Origin: AC-69 sp036519575
Lineage (GTDB): Bacteria > Actinomycetota > UBA4738 > HRBIN12
Assembly (NCBI GenBank): GCA_036519575.1
Contig: DATDKZ010000173.1
Location: forward strand, 1-15,875
Direction of reading: 5' to 3'
Length of the DNA: 15,875 nt
Within the stretch, counting starts at the first letter, position 1, and each line of letters begins with the position of its first letter. The position numbers were made by a program, and so were the translations under genes. This document shows positions 1 through 6,446 of this stretch, one piece after another. The notes beneath the pieces were generated by a model. That model ran no database searches. It saw only the letters and a program-made list of their open reading frames with translations, and was not told the DNA's origin.

Positions 1-866
1 GCCTTGATGGCGCCGGTCGCCGGATCCATGACCACGACGGCGCCACCGTTCGCCGCAAGGTCGCGCCCCGTGTCCGAGTCGTAGATGCCGTGGGCGTACT
101 GCAGGCCGAGATTCAAGCTCTCCTCAGCGATCTTCTGGGCCTCGGTGTCGATGGTGAGGACGACGTCCTGGCCCGGGACGGGCTGTTGTTCGCCGATCTC
201 GGCCAGGTTCTGACCGGCCGAGTTGACCCGGTACTTGACGACGCCTTCCGTCCCTCGCAGGAAGCGCTCGTACTGGGCCTCCACCCCGGTGACGCCGACC
301 TCGTCGCCCGGTCGGTATCCAGCGAACGCCGGATCGTCTAGTTGCTTGGGGCTGATCTGTCCGAGATACCCGAGGACATGGGCGGCGAGACTCCCTTCGG
401 GGTAGACCCGGACGGGCTCCGCGACGACCTTCACGCCGGGGAACTTGGACTCGTGCTCGCTGATATAGAAGTCGATGCGCTTGCCGACGTCGGCCTCGAC
501 CGGGACCGGCTGGAACACGTAGTACCGGGGATCCTCGACCCGGGCGGCGAGCTCCTTGGCCGGCACGCCGAGCAGCTTGGACAGCCGGTAGAGCTCGTCT
601 TCCAGGCGCGACCCGGCCTCTTGCTTGTTCACCGTAACGACCAGGCTCACCCGGTTCGTCACGAGGAGGTTGCCCTTGTCATCGAGGATCCGTCCTCGCT
701 GCGCCGGGATGTCCAGGAGACGCACGGCGTTCTGTTTCGCCTGATCGCGGAACTGGTCCGCCGCCAGCACCTGGAGGAACCATAGCCGCGTGGTGAGCGC
801 CGCGAACATGAACGCCACCAGCGCGGCGAGTACCTTCAGTCGCAGCCCGGTACGCCCCTCAGTCAC
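1..866 (-). CDS. mrdA: Penicillin-binding protein 2 (PBP2), N-terminal part, cut by the left window edge
   Basis: Elongation-specific peptidoglycan transpeptidase, anchored in the membrane with its enzyme part outside; it works with RodA and MreBCD in side-wall synthesis. I translated the minus strand from a GTG at 866, 4 bp after the mreD stop. This gives 288 complete codons with no stop before the edge. Visible are a short cytoplasmic N-terminus, one hydrophobic segment at about residues 8-34, the class B PBP motif RGRILDDKGN at about 57-66, then LAAHVLGYLG and GVEAQYERFLRGTEG of the dimerisation domain. The last residues read VVVMDPATGAIK, the entrance of the transpeptidase domain. The catalytic SxxK, SxN and KTG motifs must lie beyond the edge, so activity cannot be judged. 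GTG is chosen because it leaves the membrane anchor intact and follows mreD closely. It is the fourth gene of mreB-mreC-mreD-mrdA, and rodA would be expected next. Identity is well supported by motifs and neighbours. Confidence 0.93.
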   Translation of the reverse strand, partial: MTEGRTGLRLKVLAALVAFMFAALTTRLWFLQVLAADQFRDQAKQNAVRLLDIPAQRGRILDDKGNLLVTNRVSLVVTVNKQEAGSRLEDELYRLSKLLGVPAKELAARVEDPRYYVFQPVPVEADVGKRIDFYISEHESKFPGVKVVAEPVRVYPEGSLAAHVLGYLGQISPKQLDDPAFAGYRPGDEVGVTGVEAQYERFLRGTEGVVKYRVNSAGQNLAEIGEQQPVPGQDVVLTIDTEAQKIAEESLNLGLQYAHGIYDSDTGRDLAANGGAVVVMDPATGAIK

Positions 867-870
867 CGCG

Positions 871-1377
871 TCACCATCGCACCACCCGACGTGACCGCGA
901 AGCCTCGGCCGCCCGTCGAAGGACGGGGTAGACGAGCGGAGTCAGGATGGCGTTGTACACGGCCGAGAGCCCGGCCACCCGGAACAGGTACAGGGCGGTG
1001 CTGTCGAACTGTCCGAGTAGGAAGGACACGAGCCCGTAGAACAGGACCCCGCAGAAGGTCCCACATGCCACGACGACGACCGGAAGAACCGGCGATGGGC
1101 TGACGACGTATTGGCGAAGCAGGCCCACCGCGTAGCCGACCAGGGTGAGCGTGAGCGCGGTGATGCCTTTGGGCTCGTTCAACAAGAAGTCCTGAGCCAT
1201 CCCCCCGACGAAGCCGGTGATCGCGCCCGACGACGGTCCCTCCAGCATGGCGAACACGATCGTCAGGAGGTACATCAGCTCCGGGCGAGCGCCGAGCAGT
1301 CGGATGTCCGCGAATACCGTCGTCTGGAGCAGCAACGCCGTCACGATCACCACGGCAAGCGTGAGGGACCGGCGCAC
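871..1377 (-). CDS. mreD: Rod shape-determining membrane protein MreD
   Basis: Integral membrane partner of MreC and MreB in the elongasome. The 168-aa product has the usual MreD length of about 160-180 aa. It is almost wholly hydrophobic, with about five membrane segments beginning at residue 5 (LTLAVVIVTALLLQT) and including MYLLTIVFAMLEG and VLPVVVVACGTFCGVLFYG. The glycine-rich stretch GAITGFVGGMAQDFLL is typical of the family. Start is a GTG at 1377, 8 bp downstream of the mreC stop. No ATG, GTG or TTG lies in frame just upstream, so the start is fairly secure. Its stop lies 4 bp before the mrdA start. MreD is poorly conserved, so the call rests on hydropathy, size and position between mreC and mrdA. 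A longer ORF in another frame over the same DNA is rich in Arg, Gly and Pro and looks like a shadow. Confidence 0.93.
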   Translation of the reverse strand: MRRSLTLAVVIVTALLLQTTVFADIRLLGARPELMYLLTIVFAMLEGPSSGAITGFVGGMAQDFLLNEPKGITALTLTLVGYAVGLLRQYVVSPSPVLPVVVVACGTFCGVLFYGLVSFLLGQFDSTALYLFRVAGLSAVYNAILTPLVYPVLRRAAEASRSRRVVRW

Positions 1378-1385
1378 GAGCCAGG

Positions 1386-2243
1386 CTACCTCGACCCACC
1401 CGAAAGGACCACCAAGACGATGTCCAGGCTCGAGAAGTCCACGGCCGGCGCGACCGTGATGAACTTCTCGAGGGCGGCGACGTCGGGAACCACGTGCGAG
1501 ACCGTTCCGATCAGGATGCCGGGCGGATACAGGCTCTGTTCCCCGCCCGGGATCCGATACCCGGCCGTGACCACCTGTTCTCCCGCCAGGACATCCGTGT
1601 TCGCGTCCACCAGCCCCATCCTCATGTCCTGGTCGCCCTGACCGGTGAGCAGGCCGGTGGTCTTGGAGACCTCCAACCGCCCCGCGACCGCGGAATCAGG
1701 ATCCACCATCAGCTGCACGATCGAGGAGTCGGGCGCGACACGGACGACATGGCCCACCAGGCGCTTGCCGCTCGCGACAACCGGCAGGTCGAGCTTGATC
1801 CCCTGGTTCGAACCCTTATTGATGATGATCGTCCACTCGAAGTTCGAGACGCCGCTGGCGATCACCTGGGCCGCCGTGGTCCGCACGTTCGGGCCGAGGC
1901 TCTGGGTCACCTCGAGCAGTCCTTCCAGCTCGTGAAGGCGCGCCTCGAGGCTGGTTTGCGTGGCCGTCTGCGACTCGAACTCGGCGAGGCGATCCTTCAG
2001 ATCCTCGTTCTCCTCCCTGATGGCGGGCAGTCGGACCAGGGTGGAGAAGAAGTTTCCTATCGGATGCGTGACCTTGGACACGACCTCCTGCAGCGGGCTG
2101 ATCACCATGAGCGCGGTCCGTCCCAGGCTGGCCAGCGGACCGCTGCTTCCCTCCCGGTAGTCGACGGTGATCGTGAGGAGCGACACGGAGACGAGCGCCA
2201 CCACCACGAGCCTCGCGCTTCGCGCTCTGGTCGGGAGGGCCAT
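1386..2243 (-). CDS. mreC: Rod shape-determining protein MreC
   Basis: Bitopic membrane protein that bridges cytoplasmic MreB and the extracytoplasmic PBP2 in side-wall synthesis. The 285-aa product has a short basic N-terminus, one membrane segment at about residues 11-29 (RLVVVALVSVSLLTITVDY), then a coiled coil at about 70-115 rich in Glu, Leu and Arg (REENEDLKDRLAEFES). The MreC beta-domain core follows, with the family-like VIASGVSNFEWTIIINKGS and the VDPDSAVAGRLE stretch. Length matches the family (about 270-330 aa). Start is an ATG at 2243, only 4 bp after the mreB stop, so translation is likely coupled to mreB. I see no strong Shine-Dalgarno sequence before it. It is followed at 8 bp by mreD. 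No missing parts are evident. Confidence 0.96.
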   Translation of the reverse strand: MALPTRARSARLVVVALVSVSLLTITVDYREGSSGPLASLGRTALMVISPLQEVVSKVTHPIGNFFSTLVRLPAIREENEDLKDRLAEFESQTATQTSLEARLHELEGLLEVTQSLGPNVRTTAAQVIASGVSNFEWTIIINKGSNQGIKLDLPVVASGKRLVGHVVRVAPDSSIVQLMVDPDSAVAGRLEVSKTTGLLTGQGDQDMRMGLVDANTDVLAGEQVVTAGYRIPGGEQSLYPPGILIGTVSHVVPDVAALEKFITVAPAVDFSSLDIVLVVLSGGSR

Positions 2244-2247
2244 CCCG

Positions 2248-3336
2248 CTACCCGCGGGACGGGCTCACCAGGACCCGCTGGAGCACCTCGAACTCCTCCA
2301 GGCACCGGCCTGACCCGATGGCCACGGAAGACAGTGGGTTCTCGTCGATGCGGACGGGCATCCCTGTCTCGTGCCGGAGTCGCTTGTCCAGGCCCCTCAG
2401 CAGGGCGCCCCCGCCGGTGAGCATGATGCCCTTGTGCATGATGTCGCCCGCGAGCTCGGGCGGCGTCCGGTCCAGCGTGGCCTTGATGGCATCGATGATC
2501 GCCGTCACCGGCTCGTCGATGGCCTGGCGGATCTCGCTGTCGGAGATCTGGATGGTCTTGGGCAGGCCGCTCACCAGGTCGCGGCCGGGGATCTCCGCGA
2601 TCAGCTCCTCCTGCATCGGATACACCGACGCCACGGCGAGCTTGATCGCTTCGGATGTCCGCTCCCCCAGCAGCAGTGAGTACTCCTTCTTGGCGTAGGT
2701 GATGATCGCCTCGTCCAGCTCGTCGCCGCCGATCCGAAGGCTGGTACTGGTGACGATCCCGCCGAGCGAGATCACCGCCACCTCGGTTGTCCCGCCGCCG
2801 ATGTCCACGATCATGTTGCCGCTGGGCTCGTGGATGGGGAGGCCCGAGCCGATGGCAGCGGCCATGGGCTCCTCGATGATGTAGGCGCGTCGTGCGCCGG
2901 CGGCCATCGTCGCCTCCTCGACGGCGCGCTGCTCGACACCGGTACATCCGGAGGGAACGCACACGACCACTCGCGGTTTGGCCAGGAGACGGCGCTTGTG
3001 GACTCGCTGGATGAAGTACCGAAGCATCTTCTCCGTGACGTCGAAATCGGCGATCACGCCGTCCTTCAATGGGCGCACGGCCTGGATGTGGCTCGGCGTT
3101 CGGCCGATCATCCGCTTGGCCTCGTTGCCGACCGCGACGATCGCCCCCGTGAGTGTGTTCACGGCGACCACGGAGGGCTCGTTCAACACGATCCCGTTCC
3201 GCCGAACGTAGACGAGCGTGTTCGCCGTCCCCAGGTCGACAGCCATGTCCTGTCCTAGGAACCCGAAAACGCCTTCGGCGCCAAGGCCTCGCCGGCGCTC
3301 TGACGTGTGAAGTCTTTGCTGAACCCTCTCGGCCAT
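2248..3336 (-). CDS. mreB: Rod shape-determining actin homologue MreB
   Basis: Bacterial actin that polymerises with ATP under the membrane and directs elongasome movement. The 362-aa product carries all actin-fold nucleotide signatures: phosphate loop 1 (MAVDLGTANTLVYV, residues 31-44), phosphate loop 2 (MIVDIGGGTTEVAV, 175-188) and the adenosine loop (GIMLTGGGALLRG, 303-315). EEPMAAAIGSGLP at 155-167 is also classic. Start is an ATG at 3336. This gives a 22-residue N-terminal extension with a basic patch (SERRRG) before the GFLGQD stretch where most MreBs begin. No ATG, GTG or TTG lies between residue 1 and Met31, and Met31 would remove the GFLGQD stretch, so the extension looks real. It is the first gene of mreBCD-mrdA and diverges from fabD across 146 bp. 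A promoter with a very short leader is proposed upstream. Confidence 0.97.
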   Translation of the reverse strand: MAERVQQRLHTSERRRGLGAEGVFGFLGQDMAVDLGTANTLVYVRRNGIVLNEPSVVAVNTLTGAIVAVGNEAKRMIGRTPSHIQAVRPLKDGVIADFDVTEKMLRYFIQRVHKRRLLAKPRVVVCVPSGCTGVEQRAVEEATMAAGARRAYIIEEPMAAAIGSGLPIHEPSGNMIVDIGGGTTEVAVISLGGIVTSTSLRIGGDELDEAIITYAKKEYSLLLGERTSEAIKLAVASVYPMQEELIAEIPGRDLVSGLPKTIQISDSEIRQAIDEPVTAIIDAIKATLDRTPPELAGDIMHKGIMLTGGGALLRGLDKRLRHETGMPVRIDENPLSSVAIGSGRCLEEFEVLQRVLVSPSRG

Positions 3337-3347
3337 GGGATTCGCGC

Positions 3348-3360
3348 CCTGTTCTACAGG
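3348..3360. promoter_or_regulatory. Inverted repeat CCTGT-TCT-ACAGG overlapping the mreB -10
   Basis: The 13-bp sequence CCTGTTCTACAGG has perfect 5-bp arms around a 3-bp centre. It covers the proposed mreB -10 hexamer (3351-3356), where a repressor would block transcription. Arms this short occur by chance, so only position argues for an operator. The regulator is unknown. Confidence 0.3.
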
Positions 3361-3379
3361 AGGAACCCTGAGGTGGCAA
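3351..3379 (-). promoter_or_regulatory. Candidate sigma70-type promoter of the mreBCD-mrdA operon
   Basis: Read on the minus strand, TTGCCA (3379-3374) matches the -35 consensus at 5 of 6 bases. It is separated by exactly 17 bp from TAGAAC (3356-3351), which matches the -10 at 4 of 6 bases but lacks the usual final T. Transcription would start around 3344, giving a leader of only about 7 nt before the mreB ATG at 3336. This is the best -35/-10 pair I could see in the divergent region. It is an inference from consensus only. Confidence 0.45.
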
Positions 3380-3448
3380 CCCAGGCACGGGGCGCAACGC
3401 GACGCCGGGGTGCCGTAACCCCCGACCTGGGAGTAGGGTCACAGGTGC

Positions 3449-3460
3449 CGATGATCATCG
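3449..3460. promoter_or_regulatory. Perfect 12-bp palindrome CGATGATCATCG upstream of fabD
   Basis: CGATGATCATCG equals its own reverse complement and ends 22 bp before the fabD ATG. A weak -10-like hexamer, TAGGGT, lies just upstream at 3434-3439 with no convincing -35. If that hexamer is used, the palindrome sits at about +3 to +14, a typical repressor position. A 12-bp palindrome is expected about once per 4 kb of random sequence, so one inside this 146-bp control region is suggestive, not proof. A fatty-acid-responsive regulator would be the natural guess. Confidence 0.35.
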
Positions 3461-3482
3461 CTCGCGCGGGGGAAGCGGCGCG

Positions 3483-4415
3483 ATGGCGATAGCCATCCTG
3501 TTTCCCGGACAGGGATCTCAGTTTCCCGGCATGGCCGACGCGTGGACCCAGCATCCGGCCGGCGAGTCGGTGCTTCAGGAAGCATCAGAAGCCATCGGGC
3601 GCGACGTGATCGCCGGCTGCCGCGACGATCAGGCCCTGTCGACGACGGAGTTCGTGCAGCCGGCTCTCCTCGCGTGCGATGTCGCGGCGAGCAAGGTCCT
3701 GGAGGCCGACGGCGTGACGTTCGGAGCAGCGGCCGGGCACTCGCTCGGCGAATTCGCCGCGTTGGTCGCCGCCGGCGCCCTCGACCTCCCGACGGCACTG
3801 GAGGCGGTGGTCATGCGGGGACGGGCCATGCAGACGGCGGCCGAGCAGCAGCCCGGAACGATGACCGCGCTGATCGGGGTGGGACCGACCGAGGCCACAG
3901 AGATCTGTGAGGCGGCCGGCCGGGGCGACGTCCTCGCCGTCGCAAATGAGAACGCCGCGAACCAGGTCGTCCTGTCGGGATCGGTGCGCGCCATCGAGCG
4001 GGCCGAGCAGGCCGCCAGGAGTCGGGGCGTCAAAGCGATCCGACTGAAGGTAGCCGGGGCTTTCCACTCCCCGCTCATGCAACCGGCGGTGGAACCGATC
4101 CGTGCCGCCCTGGCGGCGCTGGAGTTCCGAGAGCCCCGGTTCCCCATCGTGGCCAACGTCTCCGGACGGTTCGTCGGCGATCCAGCCGCGCTCCGTGATG
4201 GCTTGTCCCGGCACGTGATCTCCCCGGTGCGCTGGGAGCGCTCGATGCATGTGCTCGAAGGGGCCGGCTTCGACGTGTTCGTCGAAGCCGGACCCGGCCA
4301 GGTGCTCTCCAAGCTGGCGAAGCGGGAGGTGCCGAGCGTGCGCATGACCGCGGTCGGCTCCCCGCGGGAGGCGGAGGACTTCGCACGCTCCGTTGCCCAG
4401 GACGTCGTGTCGTGA
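3483..4415 (+). CDS. fabD: Malonyl-CoA:ACP transacylase FabD
   Basis: Cytosolic enzyme that moves the malonyl group from CoA to the phosphopantetheine arm of acyl carrier protein, supplying extender units for type II fatty acid synthesis. The 310-aa length is normal. The N-terminal FPGQGSQFPGM (residues 7-17) forms the oxyanion region, GHSLGEFAALVAAG (85-98) holds the nucleophile Ser87, and AFHSPLM (193-199) holds the partner His195. MRGRAMQ (111-117) carries the malonate-binding arginine region. Start is the ATG at 3483, with a weak GGGGGA-type ribosome site about 10 nt upstream; the protein begins MAIAILFPGQ as the family does. It is the first gene of the fab operon and diverges from mreB. 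Its TGA overlaps the GTG of the next gene in a GTGA junction. Identity is essentially certain from the motifs. Confidence 0.97.
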   Translation: MAIAILFPGQGSQFPGMADAWTQHPAGESVLQEASEAIGRDVIAGCRDDQALSTTEFVQPALLACDVAASKVLEADGVTFGAAAGHSLGEFAALVAAGALDLPTALEAVVMRGRAMQTAAEQQPGTMTALIGVGPTEATEICEAAGRGDVLAVANENAANQVVLSGSVRAIERAEQAARSRGVKAIRLKVAGAFHSPLMQPAVEPIRAALAALEFREPRFPIVANVSGRFVGDPAALRDGLSRHVISPVRWERSMHVLEGAGFDVFVEAGPGQVLSKLAKREVPSVRMTAVGSPREAEDFARSVAQDVVS

Positions 4416-4714
4416 GCGCGTCGCGGCGGGACCCGGACGAGGGCTCCGGCGAATCCGCCGGCCTTCCGATCACGCTCATCGTGTCACCGGCCAACGGGAG
4501 GCTGCGCGTCCTTCCCCCGGTCCGGTTCCGTGGCGGACGCGAGTGGGTGGAAGCGGGCCAGCCCGTGGCCCGTGTCGAGCATGGGGGGTCGACCGACGAT
4601 ATCCTCGCTCCCATGCACGGTCGGATGGGAGGGCTGCTCGGACACGAGGGGCAGCCCGTGAAGACGGGCCAGCCGGTCGCCTGGATCGAACGCGGAGGGG
4701 AATCCTCCGGGTGA
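4412..4714 (+). CDS. Small biotinyl-domain (BCCP-like) protein lacking the biotin-accepting lysine
   Basis: A 100-aa protein beginning at a GTG that overlaps the fabD stop (GTGA), with AGGA about 9 nt upstream. Residues 1-18 are polar and probably disordered. Residues 20-93 follow the biotin/lipoyl attachment fold: VSPANGRL at the start, EWVEAGQPVARVE (44-56) for the first half, then DILAPMHGRMGGLL (63-76) and HEGQPVKTGQPVAWIE (78-93) for the second. In true AccB proteins the turn between halves is EAMKM(L)xNEI with the lysine biotinylated. Here the aligned stretch is EHGGSTDDI (56-64), so the lysine position is Gly59. The only lysine in the protein is Lys84, in the wrong place. It therefore cannot be a normal biotin carrier. 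Position between fabD and fabH suggests a role tied to malonyl-CoA supply, perhaps as an inactive subunit of acetyl-CoA carboxylase, but that is inference. A mere degenerating accB is the alternative. Confidence 0.75.
   Translation: MSASRRDPDEGSGESAGLPITLIVSPANGRLRVLPPVRFRGGREWVEAGQPVARVEHGGSTDDILAPMHGRMGGLLGHEGQPVKTGQPVAWIERGGESSG
4693..4709 (+). promoter_or_regulatory. Hairpin covering the fabH ribosome binding site
   Basis: CGGAGGGGAATCCTCCG folds into a perfect 6-bp stem (CGGAGG with CCTCCG) and a 5-nt loop, ending one base before the fabH GTG at 4711. The 5' arm contains GGAGG, the only good Shine-Dalgarno sequence for fabH. In free mRNA the site would be masked. Ribosomes finishing the upstream small gene, whose last codons lie inside the hairpin, would open it. 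This is the expected form of a translational coupling device. The pairing is seen directly; the function is inferred. Confidence 0.5.
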
Positions 4715-5718
4715 GCGGGCGTCGCCACGCCGCGATCGCCGGCGTCGGTTCGGCGCTTCCCGATCGCGTCGTCCCGAACGCGTACTTCGAGTCGATCCTC
4801 GATACGAGCGACGAATGGATTCGCCAGCGGACCGGCATCGGTGAACGGCGGTTCGCAGCCGACGGCCAGGCAACATCCGATCTGGGAACGGCGGCGCTCC
4901 GGTCGGCCCTCGATGCCGCGGGCATCGCCCCCGACCAGCTCGACCTGATCATCTGCGCCACCCTCACGCCCGATACGCCCATCCCCGCCACCGCGGTGTG
5001 GACGCAGCGCAAGCTGGGCATCGGATGCCCCGCTTTCGACGTCAACGCGGCGTGCGCCGGGTTCTCGTTCGGCCTCTCCACCGGAGCGGCGTTCATCGAG
5101 TCCGGAGCGGCCGAGACCGTCGCCGTGATCGGCGCAGAGGTGCTCTCGCGGGTCCTGGACTTCACCGATCGAAGCACCTGCGTGCTGTTCGGCGACGGCG
5201 CCGGCGCGGTCGTCCTTCGGCCCTCGGACACGCCCGGGCTGATCGGCTCGGTCCTGGGAACCGACGGGACGGCCGCGGAGATCCTGATCATCCCCGCGGG
5301 CGGCTCCGCTCGACCGGCCACGGCGGAGACCGTGGTTCGCCGGGACCACACGATCCGGATGCCCTCGGGCCGAGAGGTGTTCAAGCGGGCCGTCACGGAG
5401 ATGGCCGGCGCCTGTCGGGAGCTGCTCGACAAGTCCGGTTTCGAACCAGGTCAGGTCGACCTCCTCATCCCCCACCAGGCCAACTCCCGGATCATGGTCG
5501 CGGTGGCCGAGCGACTGGGGATCGGTATGGAACGTGCCGTCGTCGACGTGGCGGAGATCGGCAACACGTCGGCCGCGTCGATCCCCATCGCCCTGGACAG
5601 GGCATGGCGAGCCGGCCGGATCGCGCCGGACGCGCTGGTCCTTCTGACCTCATTCGGCGCCGGCCTCGCGTGGGGGGCGAACCTCCTTCGATGGACGGCG
5701 CCCGAGCCGGCATCGTGA
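4711..5718 (+). CDS. fabH: Beta-ketoacyl-ACP synthase III FabH
   Basis: Starts each fatty acid by condensing an acyl-CoA primer with malonyl-ACP in the cytosol. The 335-aa product has the thiolase fold and the complete FabH triad: Cys115 in NAACAGFSFG, His255 in IPHQAN, Asn285 in IGNTSAAS. DTSDEWIRQRTGIGERR (31-47) is a strong FabH signature, and VLFGDGAGAVVL is also present. Primer preference (straight or branched) cannot be read with confidence. The start is taken as the GTG at 4711 in a GTGA overlap with the small biotinyl-domain gene. The same frame stays open upstream to 4393, but that stretch is the wrong frame of fabD and the small gene, and the family begins here. The ribosome site is in a hairpin. 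It is followed by fabG at another GTGA. Confidence 0.97.
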   Translation: MSGRRHAAIAGVGSALPDRVVPNAYFESILDTSDEWIRQRTGIGERRFAADGQATSDLGTAALRSALDAAGIAPDQLDLIICATLTPDTPIPATAVWTQRKLGIGCPAFDVNAACAGFSFGLSTGAAFIESGAAETVAVIGAEVLSRVLDFTDRSTCVLFGDGAGAVVLRPSDTPGLIGSVLGTDGTAAEILIIPAGGSARPATAETVVRRDHTIRMPSGREVFKRAVTEMAGACRELLDKSGFEPGQVDLLIPHQANSRIMVAVAERLGIGMERAVVDVAEIGNTSAASIPIALDRAWRAGRIAPDALVLLTSFGAGLAWGANLLRWTAPEPAS

Positions 5719-6446
5719 AGGTCGCCATCGTCACCGGAGGGTCCCGAGGCATCGGCCGAGCGTGCGCCGAGGCCTTGGCCGGATCGGGATGGACGGTAGC
5801 CGTGGGCTATCGGACGAGCGACACCGACGCCAAGGAGACGCTGCACGCGATCGAGGTCGCCGGCGGCGCGGGCGGGATCGTGAAGCTCGACACCCTCGAC
5901 GAGGGCTCGGTGGCAGAGGCGTTCCGCGAGGTCGGTGCAACGCTCGGTCCCGTCACGGGCCTGGTCAACAACGCCGGCTACTCGCGGGACGGGCTGATGC
6001 TGAAGTACTCCATGGAAGAGTTCGATCGGACTCTGGACACCAACGTGCGTGGCGCGTTCCTGTGTACCCAGGCGGCGCTGCGAAGCATGCTGCGAGCACG
6101 ATGGGGACGCATCGTGAACATGTCGTCCGCCGTGGCGATTCACGGGAATGCCGGACAAACCGCGTACGCCGCGTCGAAGTCGGCGCTCGTCGGCATCACC
6201 AAGTCACTGGCCCGGGAGGTGGGCGGCAAGGGCGTCACCGTGAACGCGGTCTGCCCCGGCCTGCTCGATACCGAGATGACCTCGCATCTGACCGAGCAGG
6301 CCCGGGCGTACTACCTCGACCAGACTCCCCTTCGACGCGCGGCCCACCTCGGGGAAGTGGCGGCGGTGGTCCGGTTCCTGATGTCGGACGACGCGTCGTA
6401 CGTGAACGGCGTGGCCATCGCCGTCGACGGCGGGCTCACGGCATAG
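5715..6446 (+). CDS. fabG: 3-oxoacyl-ACP reductase FabG (short-chain dehydrogenase)
   Basis: NADPH-dependent reduction of 3-ketoacyl-ACP to 3-hydroxyacyl-ACP, the first reductive step of chain elongation. The 243-aa product is a classical SDR: cofactor loop TGGSRGIGR (7-15), NNAG (85-88), and catalytic Asn110, Ser138 (in NMSSAV), Tyr151 and Lys155 (YAASK). With the GTG at 5715 these residues have the same numbers as in E. coli FabG, and this start forms a GTGA overlap with fabH like the two junctions before it. An ATG at 5691 would add eight residues (MDGARAGI) inside the end of fabH and is the alternative start. The C-terminus ends VDGGLTA, as expected for the family. Position in the fab operon makes FabG much more likely than another SDR. 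Confidence 0.95.
   Translation: MKVAIVTGGSRGIGRACAEALAGSGWTVAVGYRTSDTDAKETLHAIEVAGGAGGIVKLDTLDEGSVAEAFREVGATLGPVTGLVNNAGYSRDGLMLKYSMEEFDRTLDTNVRGAFLCTQAALRSMLRARWGRIVNMSSAVAIHGNAGQTAYAASKSALVGITKSLAREVGGKGVTVNAVCPGLLDTEMTSHLTEQARAYYLDQTPLRRAAHLGEVAAVVRFLMSDDASYVNGVAIAVDGGLTA

Noticed and set aside
863..1399. A 178-codon minus-strand frame overlapping mreD
   Set aside because: It is hydrophilic and Arg/Gly-rich, whereas the 871-1377 frame encodes a hydrophobic MreD-like protein in the correct operon position.
1494..2420. Long plus-strand frame opposite mreC and mreB (and similar ones opposite mrdA, fab genes, valS and the cyclase)
   Set aside because: Long antisense frames are expected in GC-rich DNA. 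These have Arg/Gly/Asp/His-biased composition and no recognisable domain, and they lie opposite well-identified genes.
5691..5714. ATG at 5691 as the FabG start
   Set aside because: It is possible, but would add eight residues with no family support. The GTG at 5715 repeats the GTGA junction and gives the usual FabG residue numbering. It is kept only as an alternative.
4393..5718. A 441-codon frame that would give FabH a 106-residue N-terminal extension
   Set aside because: The extension is Arg/Pro/Gly-rich, overlaps fabD and the BCCP-like gene in another frame, and matches nothing in FabH. The GTG at 4711 gives a standard FabH.
4998..6446. A 482-codon frame ending as FabG
   Set aside because: The first 231 codons are an out-of-frame reading of fabH. 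FabG proper begins at 5715 (or possibly 5691).
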